From contig CALYLW010000335.1 of assembly GCA_944989445.1 (NCBI GenBank), positions 62,001 through 126,000 of the forward strand: DNA of 64,000 nt. Direction: 5' to 3'. Both the position numbers and the translations under genes were made by a program. This document shows positions 1 through 13,200 of the stretch, one piece after another. Source of the stretch: Ampullaceana balthica. Taxonomy: Eukaryota > Mollusca > Gastropoda > Lymnaeidae. The notes beneath the pieces are model-generated. The model did not search any database, was not told the DNA's origin, and saw only the letters and a list, made by a program, of their open reading frames with translations. How positions within the stretch are numbered: the first letter of the stretch is position 1; each line of letters begins with the position of its first letter.

Positions 1-434
1 ACTGGTGCCTCAAATTAAGACTTGTGCCTTAACTAAGACATCGGGTTTACACTAGCTGCCTTAAAGTGCACACATAACTATAGAGTTTTGAAAATCGCGC
101 TATTTCCCCAGATAGAGACATAACAAGCAAAGTGTCAGTAAATGAGAGTGAAATGGGGTGAACGAAATGAGTAGGAAGAATGGATGGGAGAAAGAAATAG
201 ATTGAGAGAAAGAGATTCGATAAAATACTTGTAAACATAATGTACCATAAATAAATATTTGGGGCGATAATATGGCATCGTTACAGATGTATCCGGGTCT
301 TCAAGATAAATCACCAAAGATCTCTGAGAGTTCATTAACTTTTTTTTTGAGAACTGTTTTTTCTCTTTGGAATAGTAGCTTTTAAAATTTAACTTCGTGC
401 TAAGCTAACATACATGATTCGTAATAAAATTTAA

Positions 435-515
435 ACGTGTATATTTATACGTGTATATTTATACGTGTATATTTAAACGTGTATATTTAAACGTGTATAT
501 TCATACGTGTATATT
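435..515. repeat. 14-bp tandem repeat
   Basis: About six copies of ACGTGTATATTTAT/A upstream of Syt14 exon 1. The rest of 1-680 is AT-rich with no supported gene or clear promoter element. Confidence 0.85.
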
Positions 516-919
516 AGGAATAGCACCGTGTAACACTATCAACGTCCTGGTGTTCATACAACTTCACTGGGTCAAAGTGGACGAGTTTCGTTTATACAAC
601 ATCTAACACAATGTATAGAAGAAATAGTAAAAAGTGGCCACCACAGATGCTCTCAGTGTGTTTACAATTTTAGATCCATCGCTTGACAGGAAGATTTGTT
701 TGTTGTTTTTTTTTAACCCGCCACCAAGAGTTTGAAGGGGGATCACTGTCATCTGTCGCCCTTCTTCCAACAAATATTACAGCCCTTGACTCTGCGTTGG
801 TCTACGGAATGGCACGGCTGACAATGAAATTGACTGCCAACCAAAGTCGAATAACTCTCGAGGCACGGTCGTGTTCAGCTTTGAAATTCTCCGTGAGTTC
901 CACTTCGTGTTGTTGCAAA

Positions 920-976
920 ATGGCTCGTGAAAAAAACGTAGAAAAAACATCCGGCCCGAGGACTTTGAGACGATAA
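920..976 (+). other. Possible upstream ORF overlapping the Syt14 start
   Basis: ATG at 920 in a good context (CAAAATGG) opens an 18-codon frame that stops at TAA 974-976. This shares one base with the Syt14 ATG (TAATG). The same frame is open back to an ATG at 683. TAATG overlaps can allow termination-reinitiation. It depends on the transcription start lying upstream, which cannot be seen here. Confidence 0.35.
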
Positions 977-1231
977 TGTTCAGCAAGAAGCTGTCGACTG
1001 CAGACTACGCAGGGGCGGCGAACATTTTCACTCTGTGCTGTGGATTTTTCGTCAAGGGGGGCAAGCGCAGGAGCTCCGATGAAATCCCCACGGCGGCAGG
1101 GGAGAAAACGCCCCTGGCCAACGGGTCGGCAAAGACGCCGGAGGAAAAAACTGGGCCGGAAGTGCCTTACGATTCAATCGCCGACGGAGAAAAGCCCGTG
1201 AAAAAATCCAAAACGAAAGTCGATGAACATG
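976..1231 (+). CDS. Syt14: Syt14 exon 1 (start codon, N-terminus)
   Basis: Begins [20 protein letters not shown] and ends at donor CATG|GTGAGT in phase 1. The next in-frame codon after the donor would soon hit a stop at 1246. A short hydrophobic stretch (about residues 12-26) is followed by a basic KGGKRR, too short for a confident membrane anchor. The frame stays open upstream to a stop at 928-930. An unseen upstream exon spliced in after 941 is possible, because the codons just before ATG976 also look coding (RPEDFETI). The start is therefore probable but not certain. Confidence 0.75.
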
Positions 1232-4200
1232 GTGAGTACTGGTTGTAAAACGTAAATGAGTGGTTTATTTTTGATGTGCTTATGACTGCCGGTAAGGTTT
1301 ACAGCCGGCACGGTAACAGCTGTGGGCTTTATCAGTTGTTTTCTGTGTTACGATATTGGCAATACAGGAGTACTGAAAGGTAGGCTTTTTGGCGAATAAG
1401 TGTATATCTAAACGGTATTGTAAAATGTTGGTATTTAGATCATTACTATTAGTATAGTTTCAAGCGTAGTGTTGAGTTACCATTATTATGTGTATTATTA
1501 TAAGCATTACAACCGAAATTGTAATTACAAAAACAAATATTCTATTACCAACTTTATTGGTAGATGAAGTAGTAGCATGCGTATTATTATTATCATTATT
1601 GTGTTCGTTATTGTTACTACAATTACTATTCTTAAAATTTCGAATACCATTTTTATTATTTTTGATATGTTTATGACAACGTCAACATCATACAGATATG
1701 TAAAAAATTCCCATCTGAGTAGTTTGCTCTTTGTGGCCACCTAAAGGTTTCCTCCTGGGTTGTTTCCAAAGTCTTGTTTATTGTTTTTAAAATCTTTGCA
1801 TCAAGAAAGTTATTTGGATCGGGCTAACTATTAGAGGGCCAACTATTAGAGGGCCAACTATTAGAGGGCCAACTATTAGAGTGCCAACTATTAGAGGGCC
1901 AACTATTAGAGGGCCAACTATTAGAGGGCCAACTATTAGAGGGCCAACTATTAGAGGGCCAACTATTAGAGGGCCAACTATTAGAGGGCCAACTATTAGA
2001 GGGCCAACTATTAGAGGGCCAACTATTAGAGGGCCAACTATTAGAGGGCCAACTATTAGAGGGCCAACTATTAGAGGGCCAACTATTAGATGGCTAACTA
2101 TTAGAGGGCTAACTATTAGAGGGCTAACTATTAGAGGGCTAACTATTAGAGGGCTTTGCCGGATTTATGAAGTGAGATCCGGCCCGATGCCGGAGCCGGA
2201 GCCGGGTTTACAAATAAAAAACAAAATAACGTACTACATCCTTTGACTTAGGTGAGTGGAGTCACTTGACTGTTCATTACTGCAGTTCATTACTATAGAC
2301 ATGACCATGATGACATATATTGAATCATTGAAATGTAAAATAATTACCTTAGAAAAAATAATATTAAAAGACAAACATCCTATATAACAAGCCTATATAA
2401 TAAAAGGATATGTCCCGTGCGGTCATCGATAGCGATTGGTCCCTCAAACACATATGATTCCTACAGCCAATCATATTGAACACGTTTACGCGGACGTTCA
2501 AAACGAGTTATTTTTGGTGCAGTATTTCTTCCAAGACTTTATTTTGAGTTATGCGCGTTGGGATTTATAGTCAAAAGCTCTGTTTTTACGAGTTATTTAT
2601 TTTAACTATAATGAATAGTATTTTTGACGTGATGCACATGTAATGCCGGTCGAGACGGCCTGTTGGAGGGGAGTTAAAACATGCCACCGAACGGTGGCGG
2701 AACGTCCATGGACGGGCTTTGTTGCTCGTAAAAATATATTTGTCCATCATTAAAGCTTTGATTTATTGCTTTAATCGCACATTTCGTTTGTGCATTTTGT
2801 ATTTCTTTTACCACCAAAACAATTCAGCTAGTTTCTCACCAAATTATTTTTAACATAAGTATTTATACATACATGTGAGATTTTTATCCCCAATCTCATT
2901 AATTTTCCCCCCTCCCTCACCCCCTTTTACTCTCTGCTTCCCTCCCAAGAAGGACTTTCTTCTCTATCTTATTTCCCCTCTACCTCACTCCAGTATGCCA
3001 CTACCTCACTCCAGTATGCCACTACCTCACTCCAGTATGCCACTACCTCACTTCAGTATGCCACTACCTCACTCCAGTATGCCACTACCTCACTCCAGTA
3101 TGCCACTACCTCACTCCAGTATGCCACTACCTAACTCCAGTATGCCACTACCTCACTCCAGTATCTCAATACATCACTCCAGTATGCCACTACCTCACTC
3201 CAGTATGCCACTACCTCACTCCAGTATGCCACTACCTCACTCCAGTATGCCCCTACCTCACTCCAGTATGCCACTACCTCCAGTATGCCACTACCTAACT
3301 CCAGTATGCTACTACCTCACCCTTTCCGCTACGGCTCCCATTTCTTTCCCTCTCCACTTCCCTCCACCGACCCTTCTCCCACTTCGCTCTCCATTCACCT
3401 CATACAATTCTCTCTCTCCCGTTACACTCCTAACCTCATCCTCCTCCTCTCTATGTTTTCCCGGACTGCTGTGGTTTCACTGAGGTGATCGGGCGATCTT
3501 GTCCACCAAACTGACAACTTTGAAATAAGCCAATAGACAACAGGGAATTTATTTTATTGTTTTGTTTACGGCCGTTGCCATGGTGATGCACGATGCGCCC
3601 AACGATCTATGTCACAGCGTGATGTGGTTTTGAATTCCTCCACTCAGTCGTTTTGGTTCTTGTTTGTGTTATTGTATGATGTGTGTATGGATCTTTCAAA
3701 AAAACCTTCTTTTTACGCTAGAGCTCAGCTTTTATAATTCACTAGCAAAATACCCGCGCTGTGCAGCTGAACGTTAGGATTTCAGTTAGCGTTGAGAACC
3801 CGCGTAACACCAATTCAAAACACCAATTGATTTCAATCTGGGTCATGATGGATATATTTGTTTGTTAAAAATTTGTCAAGGTCTTGTAAAATCAAATGCG
3901 GAATAAAATAACATTAATGCCCCCCGTGCACAATGCGTGCAGGATGTCCATATCTCATAAGGCCTGAGGATTTCAATCTAGGTCAATGTGGAGATACGTG
4001 TCTATATTTATTTACATTGTTAAAAATCTAAAGGGAAATAAAGCTTTAAAAAGTTTACGAAAAAAATTACTTTGAGCCCTGGTCCCAAACGAACAGACGT
4101 TAGGAGTTCATTACCCTGTAGAATTTATTTTTTAAATATCAAATTTGGTCAATAATTAATCTATCCATTTACACACTAGCAACTGTTTAAAAAACCTTTT

Positions 4201-7200
4201 ATAAACTCATGCTAAAAATGGCATCACGGGCCCCCGGCCAATAATAAGTGGTGTTTAAAAAAACTTTTAATTCCAGAAATCTTGGTGGGAGCGTACTCAA
4301 AGACTTCCCAAAGTTTAATGGCCATGGGAGGGAATAAAAAAAAACTAAGATAAGGGCCCGGGGGGCCCTATCGGGAGTTAGATGTAAAGTTAAAAACTAT
4401 ACTTTATTTCAATCTGGATCATGATGGATATATTTGTTTTTCAATATTTGTATCAACAAATTATGTGAAATAGAATGTTTCAAATGTCTTAAAAGTTTAC
4501 GAAAATGAGATAAGGGGTTCTGTGCTCCAAAAGAATGAAAAATATAATTTTAATGCCCTATCGTATGTTATTAACGGCCATCAAGTTTTTACATTCCAAG
4601 TTTTATCAAAATCCATTTACACAGTATTCGAAGTTTAAACAAATATTATTTAGCTCATATAAGGTGAACAACTACATTTCGGCCCCCCAGTGCGTGATAA
4701 ATTAATTTTTTTTCGCCCATTACCATCGCGGGAGTGTACTCAACAAACTTCCCAAAGTTTTCTTGCTTCTACCTACACGGGGAAATGGAGAATTAGGGAT
4801 GAGTCAGTTTTTATATAAGAAAAAATACTACATTTGGGTCCCCGGCCCCCAGTGAGTGATAACTTAAACAATTGTTCAGCTGTTACCATTGCGGGAGGGT
4901 ACTCAACAACCTCCCAAAGTTTCATGCTTCTACCTACACGGGGAGGTTGGAGATTGAATGATGAGTCTGTTTTATATAGCTCATATGAGGAAAAAAACCT
5001 ACATTTGGGCCCCCGGCCCCACTGAGTGATAATTTTGTTGTTTTTTTCGCCTGTTACCATCGCGAGAGGGTACTCAACAACTTCCCAAAGTCTCATGCTT
5101 CTACCTACACGGGAAATCGGAGAATTAGTGATGAGTCAGTTTTTATATAGCTCATATTAGGAAAAAAGCTACATATGGGCCCACAGTCACCCACGAGGGG
5201 GAATTTTTTAAATTCTTTTTCGTCAGTTGTCGTCGTGAGAGTGTACTCAACAACTTTCCAAAGTTTTATGCTTCTACCTACACGGGAACTTGGAGAATTA
5301 GCGAGGAGTGAGCGAGTGAGTCAGGGCTTTGCTTTTTTATTATAATTCATTATTTGTAGAATTAACTTCTGCTTTGCTTTCTGAGAAGCTGTACATTTAT
5401 CCGGACGATAACTTATGAAAAATGTATGAAATACCTCTTCGATTTAACACTACCAAATTTTAGATGGAACCGTTAAGTCTAATTATGAGCAGTTGGTTAA
5501 ATTAAGTTCATAAGAGATATGTGTGAATCATTGTTTTGTTTTGTTAGTTGTGTGTGTGTGTGTGTGTGTGTGTTGTTGTTGTTGTTATTGTTGTAGTTGT
5601 TTGTTCTAAAGCGTTTCTTTAAACATATTTTTCAGAACAGCAATAACTGTTGTATAAAACAATCTTCCAGGCATCTATTACCCGCGTACAGCTTTTGTAC
5701 ATCTAACCAACTTTGCTTACAACCTCTTACAACCTTCGTTCAAGACTTTATTATTCTCACGAGTAAGTCAAAGTTCACCGAGTCAAAGGTCGAAAACAAC
5801 ATTTTAAACAAAAAAAACACGTTTAGAGAGTTCAAAGAACGTGGTTAGGTCTCAAGGGATTCATATTTCATACAATTAATTGCAGACGGCAATTATGTTT
5901 GCTGTTTAGCAGAAGTCACAAATGACGTACGCGTGGGAATGACTCACATAACCTTTAACTGACTCCTAGCTAACGCTTTCATATGTGTCATTGACGCCAT
6001 ACGGCGAGTCGGTGCGCTCATTAACCGCTAATTATGACGGAGAGGTACAGGATCATGGCGTCCTTCAAAGGGGAAGTAATGCAAAAACAAGAGTAATAAT
6101 CCGATAGCCATTAAAAACTAGACTGCCTGCATGTGCAACATACGTTATCCCACAACTTAAGGGGTCATCACTCTTCTTTATCTTCAGAGCCCACCACTAT
6201 AAATGAATTGATGATTGTGTCATGCATATGTGTTGAGGGCAGTGTTTCTTTTAAGCTGCGCGACTGCGTATCTTCCCTGACGCCGCGAAGCAGTTTAGAT
6301 TTAACGCGCAGCAATTTTTGCTAGCAGAAATATAATACCTGTGTTTAAGGGGTGTAATATTTTTTTTTAAAAACAACAAAAGAAAAAACAACAAAAAAAC
6401 GGAACCTGTGAAACTGTGCGCACAAGTTTATTCTTCAGCACACGGACTAACAAACCGTAAGGGGGGGGGGACATTGGTTGAAGGGTTCGCGATGTTTCTT
6501 GTGTTATGGAAGAGGGAAACCTCAGTTGTCGCAAGCGTTACTCGGCAAGGTGAGCGGGAACATAATTTTGAAAGGGAGGAGTCAATGGACACATCATAGA
6601 CACGAATGTGTCAAGTGTTACGGCATCTATTGCATATATTGGTAGACCGGACCCCATCTCTTACTGGCCTTGGCAGGAATGAGCAGCTCCTGGTGTGTGT
6701 CCATGACCCAATCACTAGCTGTCCAGACTTGTCGGAATAGCCGACATGGTCTTACCAGGGGTTTCGACTTAAGCTGACGTCACCACCTACTTCCTGATGG
6801 ACTGTCTGGCATTAAGTTACTAACCACTTGGTCCCGCCCCTGACTAATGATTGTCTCAGAGTTGTATCCCCTTCAACCCTCCTCCCCCACCCCAACTTTG
6901 ATTGTCCTCATGAAGTGAAGGACTTCAACCCTCCCCCCACCCCAACTTTGATTGTCCTCATGAAGTGAAGGACTTCAACCCTCCCCCCACCCCAACTTTG
7001 ATTGTCCTCATGAAGTGAAGGACTTCAACCCTCCCCCACCCCAACTTTGATTTGTCCTCATGAAGTGAAGGACTTCACCCTCCCCCCCACCCCAACTTTG
7101 ATTGTCCTCATGAAGTGAAGGACTTCAACCCTCCTCCCCCACCCCAACTTTGATTGTCCTCATGAAGTGAAGGACTTCACCCTCCCCCCCACCCCAACTT

Positions 7201-10200
7201 TGATTGTCCTCATGAAGTGAAGGACTTCACCCTCCCCCCCACCCCAACTTTGATTGTCCTCATGAAGTGAAGGACTTCAACCCTCCTCCCCCACCCCAAC
7301 TTTGATTGTCCTCATGAAGTGAAGGACTTCAACCCTCCTCCCCCCACCCCAACTTTGATTGTCCTCATGAAGTGAAGGACTTCAACCCTCCCCCCACCCC
7401 AACTTTGATTGTCCTCATGAAGTGAAGGACTTCAACCCTCCTCCCCCCACCCCAACTTTGATTGTCCTCATGAAGTGAAGGACTTCAACCCTCCCCCCCA
7501 CCCCAACTTTGATTGTCCTCATGAAGTGAAGGACTTCAACCCTCCCCCCACCCCAACTTTGATTGTCCTCATGAAGTGAAGGACTTCAACCCCTCCCCCC
7601 ACCCCAACTTTGATTGTCCTCATGAAGTGAAGGACTTCAACCCTCCCCCACCCCAACTTTGATTGTCCTCATGAAGTGAAGGACTTCAACCCTCCCCCCA
7701 CCCCAACTTTGATTGTCCTCATGAAGTGAAGGACTTCAACCCTCCTCCCCCCACCCCAACTTTGATTGTCCTCATGAAGTGAAGGACTTCAACCCTCCTC
7801 CCCCCCACCCCAACTTTGATTGTCCTCATGAAGTGAAGGACTTCAACCCTCCCCCACCCCAACTTTGATTGTCCTCATGAAGTGAAGGACTTCAACCCCT
7901 CCCCCCCCACCCAACTTTGATTGTCCTCATGAAGTGAAGGACTTCAACCCTCCTCCCCCCCACCCCAACTTTGATTGTCCTCATGAAGTGAAGGACTTCA
8001 ACCCTCCCCCCACCCCAACTTTGATTGTCCTCATGAAGTGAAGGACTTCAACCCTCCTCCCCCCCACCCCAACTTTGATTGTCCTCATGAAGTGAAGGAC
8101 TTCAACCCTCCTCCCCCCCACCCCAACTTTGATTGTCCTCATGAAGTGAAGGACTTCAACCCTCCTCCCCCCCACCCCAACTTTGATTGTCCTCATGAAG
8201 TGAAGGACTTCAACCATCCCCCACCCCAACTTTGATTGTCTTCATGAAGTGGAGGTCTTCAACCCTCCCCCACCCCAACTTTGATTGTCCTCATGAAGTG
8301 AAGGTCTTCAACCCTCCCCCACCCCAACTTTGATTGTCCTCATGAAGTGAAGGACTTCAACCCTCCTCCCCCCCACCCCAACTTTGATTGTCCTCATGAA
8401 GTGAAGGTCTTCAACCCTCCCCCCCCACCCCAACTTTGATTGTCCTCATGAAGTGAAGGTCTTCAACCCTCCCCCACCCCAACTTTGATTGTCCTCATGA
8501 TGTGAAGGACTTCAACCCTCCTCCCCCCCACCCCAACTTTGATTGTCCTCATGAAGTGAAGGACTTCAACCCTCCTCCCCCCCACCCCAACTTTGATTGT
8601 CCCTCATGAAGTGAAGGACTTCAACCATCCCCCACCCCAACTTTGATTGTCTTCATGAAGTGGAGGTCTTCAACACCCCAACTTTGATTGTCCTCATGAA
8701 GTGAAGGTCTTCAACCCTCCCCCACCCCAACTTTAATTGTCCTCATGAAGTGAAGGACTTCAACCCTCCTGTGGCGGAGTCGTTGTCTAGGGGTTGAGGT
8801 CCCCCCTTGGCCACAGATATTTACCACGTAGACGGGTAAAAGACTTAGCAACGCTGGGTTGTTTTCTTCAACATAAGTTTAATGACATCCAGAAGCTTTG
8901 AACATATTTATGGTACAGTACAATTGGCAGTTTACAGTTGATGGTCATACCATCCAGAGTCCTCGGCCCAGCTTGACCGGATTGGACTACGTTCACAAAC
9001 TCCACACTCTATCGTACGTCTTTCACCTGTCTGCTACTTGGCAACTTAACAATCCCCGCGACACACAATGTGACCCCTATTATACCCCCGTCTTGTCCGA
9101 CTGGTTTTGACTGGCCCCCTGGGTCAATCACCATGTCTCCCTTTGACCGTGGTCCTGTCAATTCATTACAACTTGCACGTACCTTGAGTTCACCCGCCCC
9201 CGTTCCACGAGGACAAGTGTTCACAGCCCCATTTATGCGTAGTCATCCCCACACCACAACATCTGACCGTAACACCCCCCTCCTCACGAGCGACCTTAGC
9301 AAGAATGTCGCGAGTTTATAAACATAAGGTCTTGAGGTTTTGGTGTGTCATGATCTACTAATAATATATCCCATTCTTACACACACAGGTATTTCATTAA
9401 TATATAGTTATTTTAACAATATTAAACAATTGCAATGTGCACTATATACAGAATTTTCACCAGTAATATGCTAGCTTCCAAAAAATATTAGTTCACAATA
9501 GCTGGTGTATATTCCCAAATACATAATAAGGAATCGTTTTATTTACATTGTGGAACTACCCGGTTTTCGTACCTGCGTACGAGTCTAGTCCTATACTACC
9601 TCGCTTTCGAGGGTAGCAAAGGTTATTATTACTCAAAATGATAACGATATATATACATGAATATACAAAAGAAAAAATTTGTCACATTTGAAGTATTAAT
9701 ATTCTTCACATCCAAAAAAAATCTTGGTATGGTTAAATGACTTAAATGACACCCATGTTTCACAAGCAAAGAATCTCATGGTTCAATGATTTAGATGATC
9801 CCCATGTTTTTCAAGCGAAGAAAGTCATGGTTCAGTGACTTAATTGCTCAACATGTCTCACAAACAATGAATGGCATGCTTCAATGGTTTAATTGCTAAT
9901 CATGTGTGACAACAATCACTATCCACCCAATTTTCTGTCCCTTTTCATTAATACTTGCATCTGTATCTTTATGGGACATGTTATGTATGTTACAAATTAT
10001 CATATTCATAATCATAACATAGTCATCGGCAAAATTTTCATGAATCAAAAATTTCATCATCATAACATATAATAAATACATATTATCAATGTTATACCAA
10101 ATGCCTGGAGGCTCCAAACATGTTGTGCTTACATAATCAAAATGTGTCGTGCACATAAGAATTGTCTTATCAATTCATATAATAGTAATACTGGGAATTG

Positions 10201-13200
10201 GTCGCTCAGACCCCCCAAGTAAATACAAAAATACATTATCATAACTCCTCATAGTTATCAACAAATAGCAGCATCATCATCCTAATCAAAACGTTATCAT
10301 CATAACAACATCTCTTATCATAAAATTTGGACTGAGGTCTCCAGTGCACAAAATTTCTTATATGATCAACACATTTGTCATGAACATACGAACCACTTTA
10401 TTTCCATTTCACCATGATACTGGTACAAGGTCACTCAGACCCAAACTTCAATCCCAACAATATTATCATTATTCATCATAATTTTCAACAAATTATCATC
10501 ATCATAGAAGACACAATACCAATTCCGTGTTATTTACGGCGCCCTCCTATACCGTAATACTCAGACAAATTCCATGTATGCATCAAAAATCATAGTCATT
10601 GTTTTGATGGTGGAACATTTCGTATCTTTCCCATTCTAAACAAGAAACGCCTCTTATTAGCATTACCAAGAGCGTACCCTAAAATTTGGAAACTACAATC
10701 ATTTGTCATTGTCCCAGGCTTAATTATTAGCTATTTTGATCATTCTTGTACTCAACCCTACAAAATCTGTCAGTATACTGGTAGTCTTAGTGGGATTAGT
10801 GGGACCGTGATTTTCTATCAGTCTTTTGTCTGTCCCACTACCACTGTCTGCTAAGTACGTCAGCCAATGTATTATCAGCCCCTGGGATCGGTCTGATAGT
10901 AAATTTGTATTCTTGTAATGTTAACGCCCATCGTGCCACGCGGTTATTAATGCTCTTGGATGTCTGTAACACCGTCAATGGTTTGTGGTCCGTCTCGATA
11001 GTAAAGTGATTACCAAAAAGGTATCTTGAGAATTTTGTAATCGTCCATACTACCCCCAAACATTCCTTTTCAATTACTGAGTATCGGGTCTCCCGGGATA
11101 ATAGTTTCCTGCTTACGTACGCTATCGGGTGTAATAATCCCTCCCGTTCTTGCATTAAGCATCCCCCTATAGCGGACTCGCTCGCGTCTGTTCTGATTAC
11201 AAACTCATGATTTATCTCTGGCAGTATAAGGATTGGTTGTGTAGATAGAGCCTTTTGGATCTTTTCTAGTGCTTCTCTACATGTGCTAGTCCATTGTACT
11301 TTTTCTGGTTTTCCTTTCTTTGTTAGATCTGATAGACTGGCCGATATATCTGCGAAATCCGGAACAAATTTTCTATAATAACTGATCAGCCCCAATAAGC
11401 TCCTCACTTGTTTCTTGGTGTTCGGAGGTTTGATATTTAATATTTTACTTGTTATACTGGCGTTAGGTCTCTGTGTACCTCCTCCGACTATATGACCCAG
11501 AAACTCTATTTCTGAAAACCCGATTTCCATTTTTGTTGGCCTAGCTGTCAACCCCGCAGTTTTCAATCTGTTTAGTACCTGATCCAATGTATGATTATGT
11601 TCTGTTATGGATCTTCCAAACACGCAAATGTCATCAAAAAAACTGACCACGTTTTTTTGATCACCTAAGACTCGACGCATGCCTCGTGCGAATGTCGCTG
11701 GTGCGTTACACAGCCCAAATGGCATGTATTTAAACTGATACAATCCCAAGTCAGTTTGAAAAGCAGTATATTTCCTCGAGTTTATTTCTACCGGTAATTG
11801 CCAATAACCTTTCACTAAGTCAATTTTTGAGAAATACTTAGCTTGTCCTAATTGAATAAATAAATCTTCCTGATTGGGTATTGGTTCTGCGTCTGTTATC
11901 GTTATAGCGTTTAGTTTCCTGTAATCAATGCAGAAACGTGTGGAACCGTCTTTTTTCTTAACTAGGACTATTGGCGAGGAGTAGGGTGAAGTTGACTTTT
12001 CTATAATGCCCTCCCCTTCCATTTGCCGAATTTCCTTAATTATCTCTTGCTTTGCTGAAAAGGGTATAGGATATGGTCTCAGACAGATTGGTTTTTCTGT
12101 GTTTAACTCAATAGAGTGAGCTACTACAGTGGATTTTCCTGGTGTGTTAGTTATAACGTTAGCGTATTTATCTAGTATCCTTTCTATTTGTTCTCTTTCA
12201 TACTTTTTGAGGTGGGGGTTAATTCTTACATCTTTCATCGATTCCTTAACCCCGCTCGCCTGTGTTGGCAACGAACTAATGTTTCTGCTTTCATTTTCTG
12301 TCTCGTTATCTTCTATAACGACGGCGTAAGCCGTGTTTTTCGCACTGCTGTTTGTAATAGGGTGATTGGTACATGTCTCAGTATGCTTTTGACTTGATTC
12401 TTCCCTACTATGATATTCCTCTAGCAAGTTTATGTGATATGTTTTCCTTTTTCCCTTTTCCAGGATTACATAATTACAATCCCCTACTTTTTCTACGACC
12501 TTATATGGTCCATGCCATCGGGATCTTTGTAGTTTACTACCCGCCGACGCTTTCATCACAACCACACGACTTCCTACAAGAATCTCTCGTTTTCTGGCTC
12601 TACGATCATAGAGTAGTTTTTGTTTTTCTTTTGCTGCTTTCAAGTTTTTACTCGCCTGTGTGCCACTTACTCGTAATCGATCTCTTAATTTATTGAGGTA
12701 TTCGTGTGGCTTTTGTCCCTCTATCCTTTCATTACTCCCATCGAAAATATTTCTCAGGATATTTATGGGCCCTCTTACTTTGCGTCCGAACATTAGTTCG
12801 AATGGTGAAAACCCTGTTGATTCATGCTTCCCCTCCCGATAAGCGAATAGTATCCCTTGTACGTGGTCTTCCCAGTCTTTCGGTTGTTCCAATGATGCTT
12901 TGATAAGTAACGTCTTGAGCGTACCATTAAACCTTTCCACCATTCCGTTGCTCTGCGGGTGTAAAGGAGTGCTGAACCGTTGGGTGATTCCCATTAGCTT
13001 ACAAACTTGGGCCATTAAGTCACACCTAAATTGGGTGCCGTTGTCTGATAAAATTTCATCCGGTAAGCCCATTGTCGTAAATATGCCGAAAAGTGCTTCC
13101 TGTATTTCCTCGGCGTCAATCTTTTTTAATGGTTTAGCCTCTGGCCATCTGGTCGCTGTGTCCACCAGTGTGAGAATATACTTATAACCTTTCCGTGATG

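Noticed and set aside
5597..6599. Three short + strand frames of 63-83 codons
   Set aside because: No homology recognised, intronic, ordinary length for random sequence.
8898..9321. Small frames repeated at 16036-16450
   Set aside because: Identical in both LTRs and without domains; LTR sequence.
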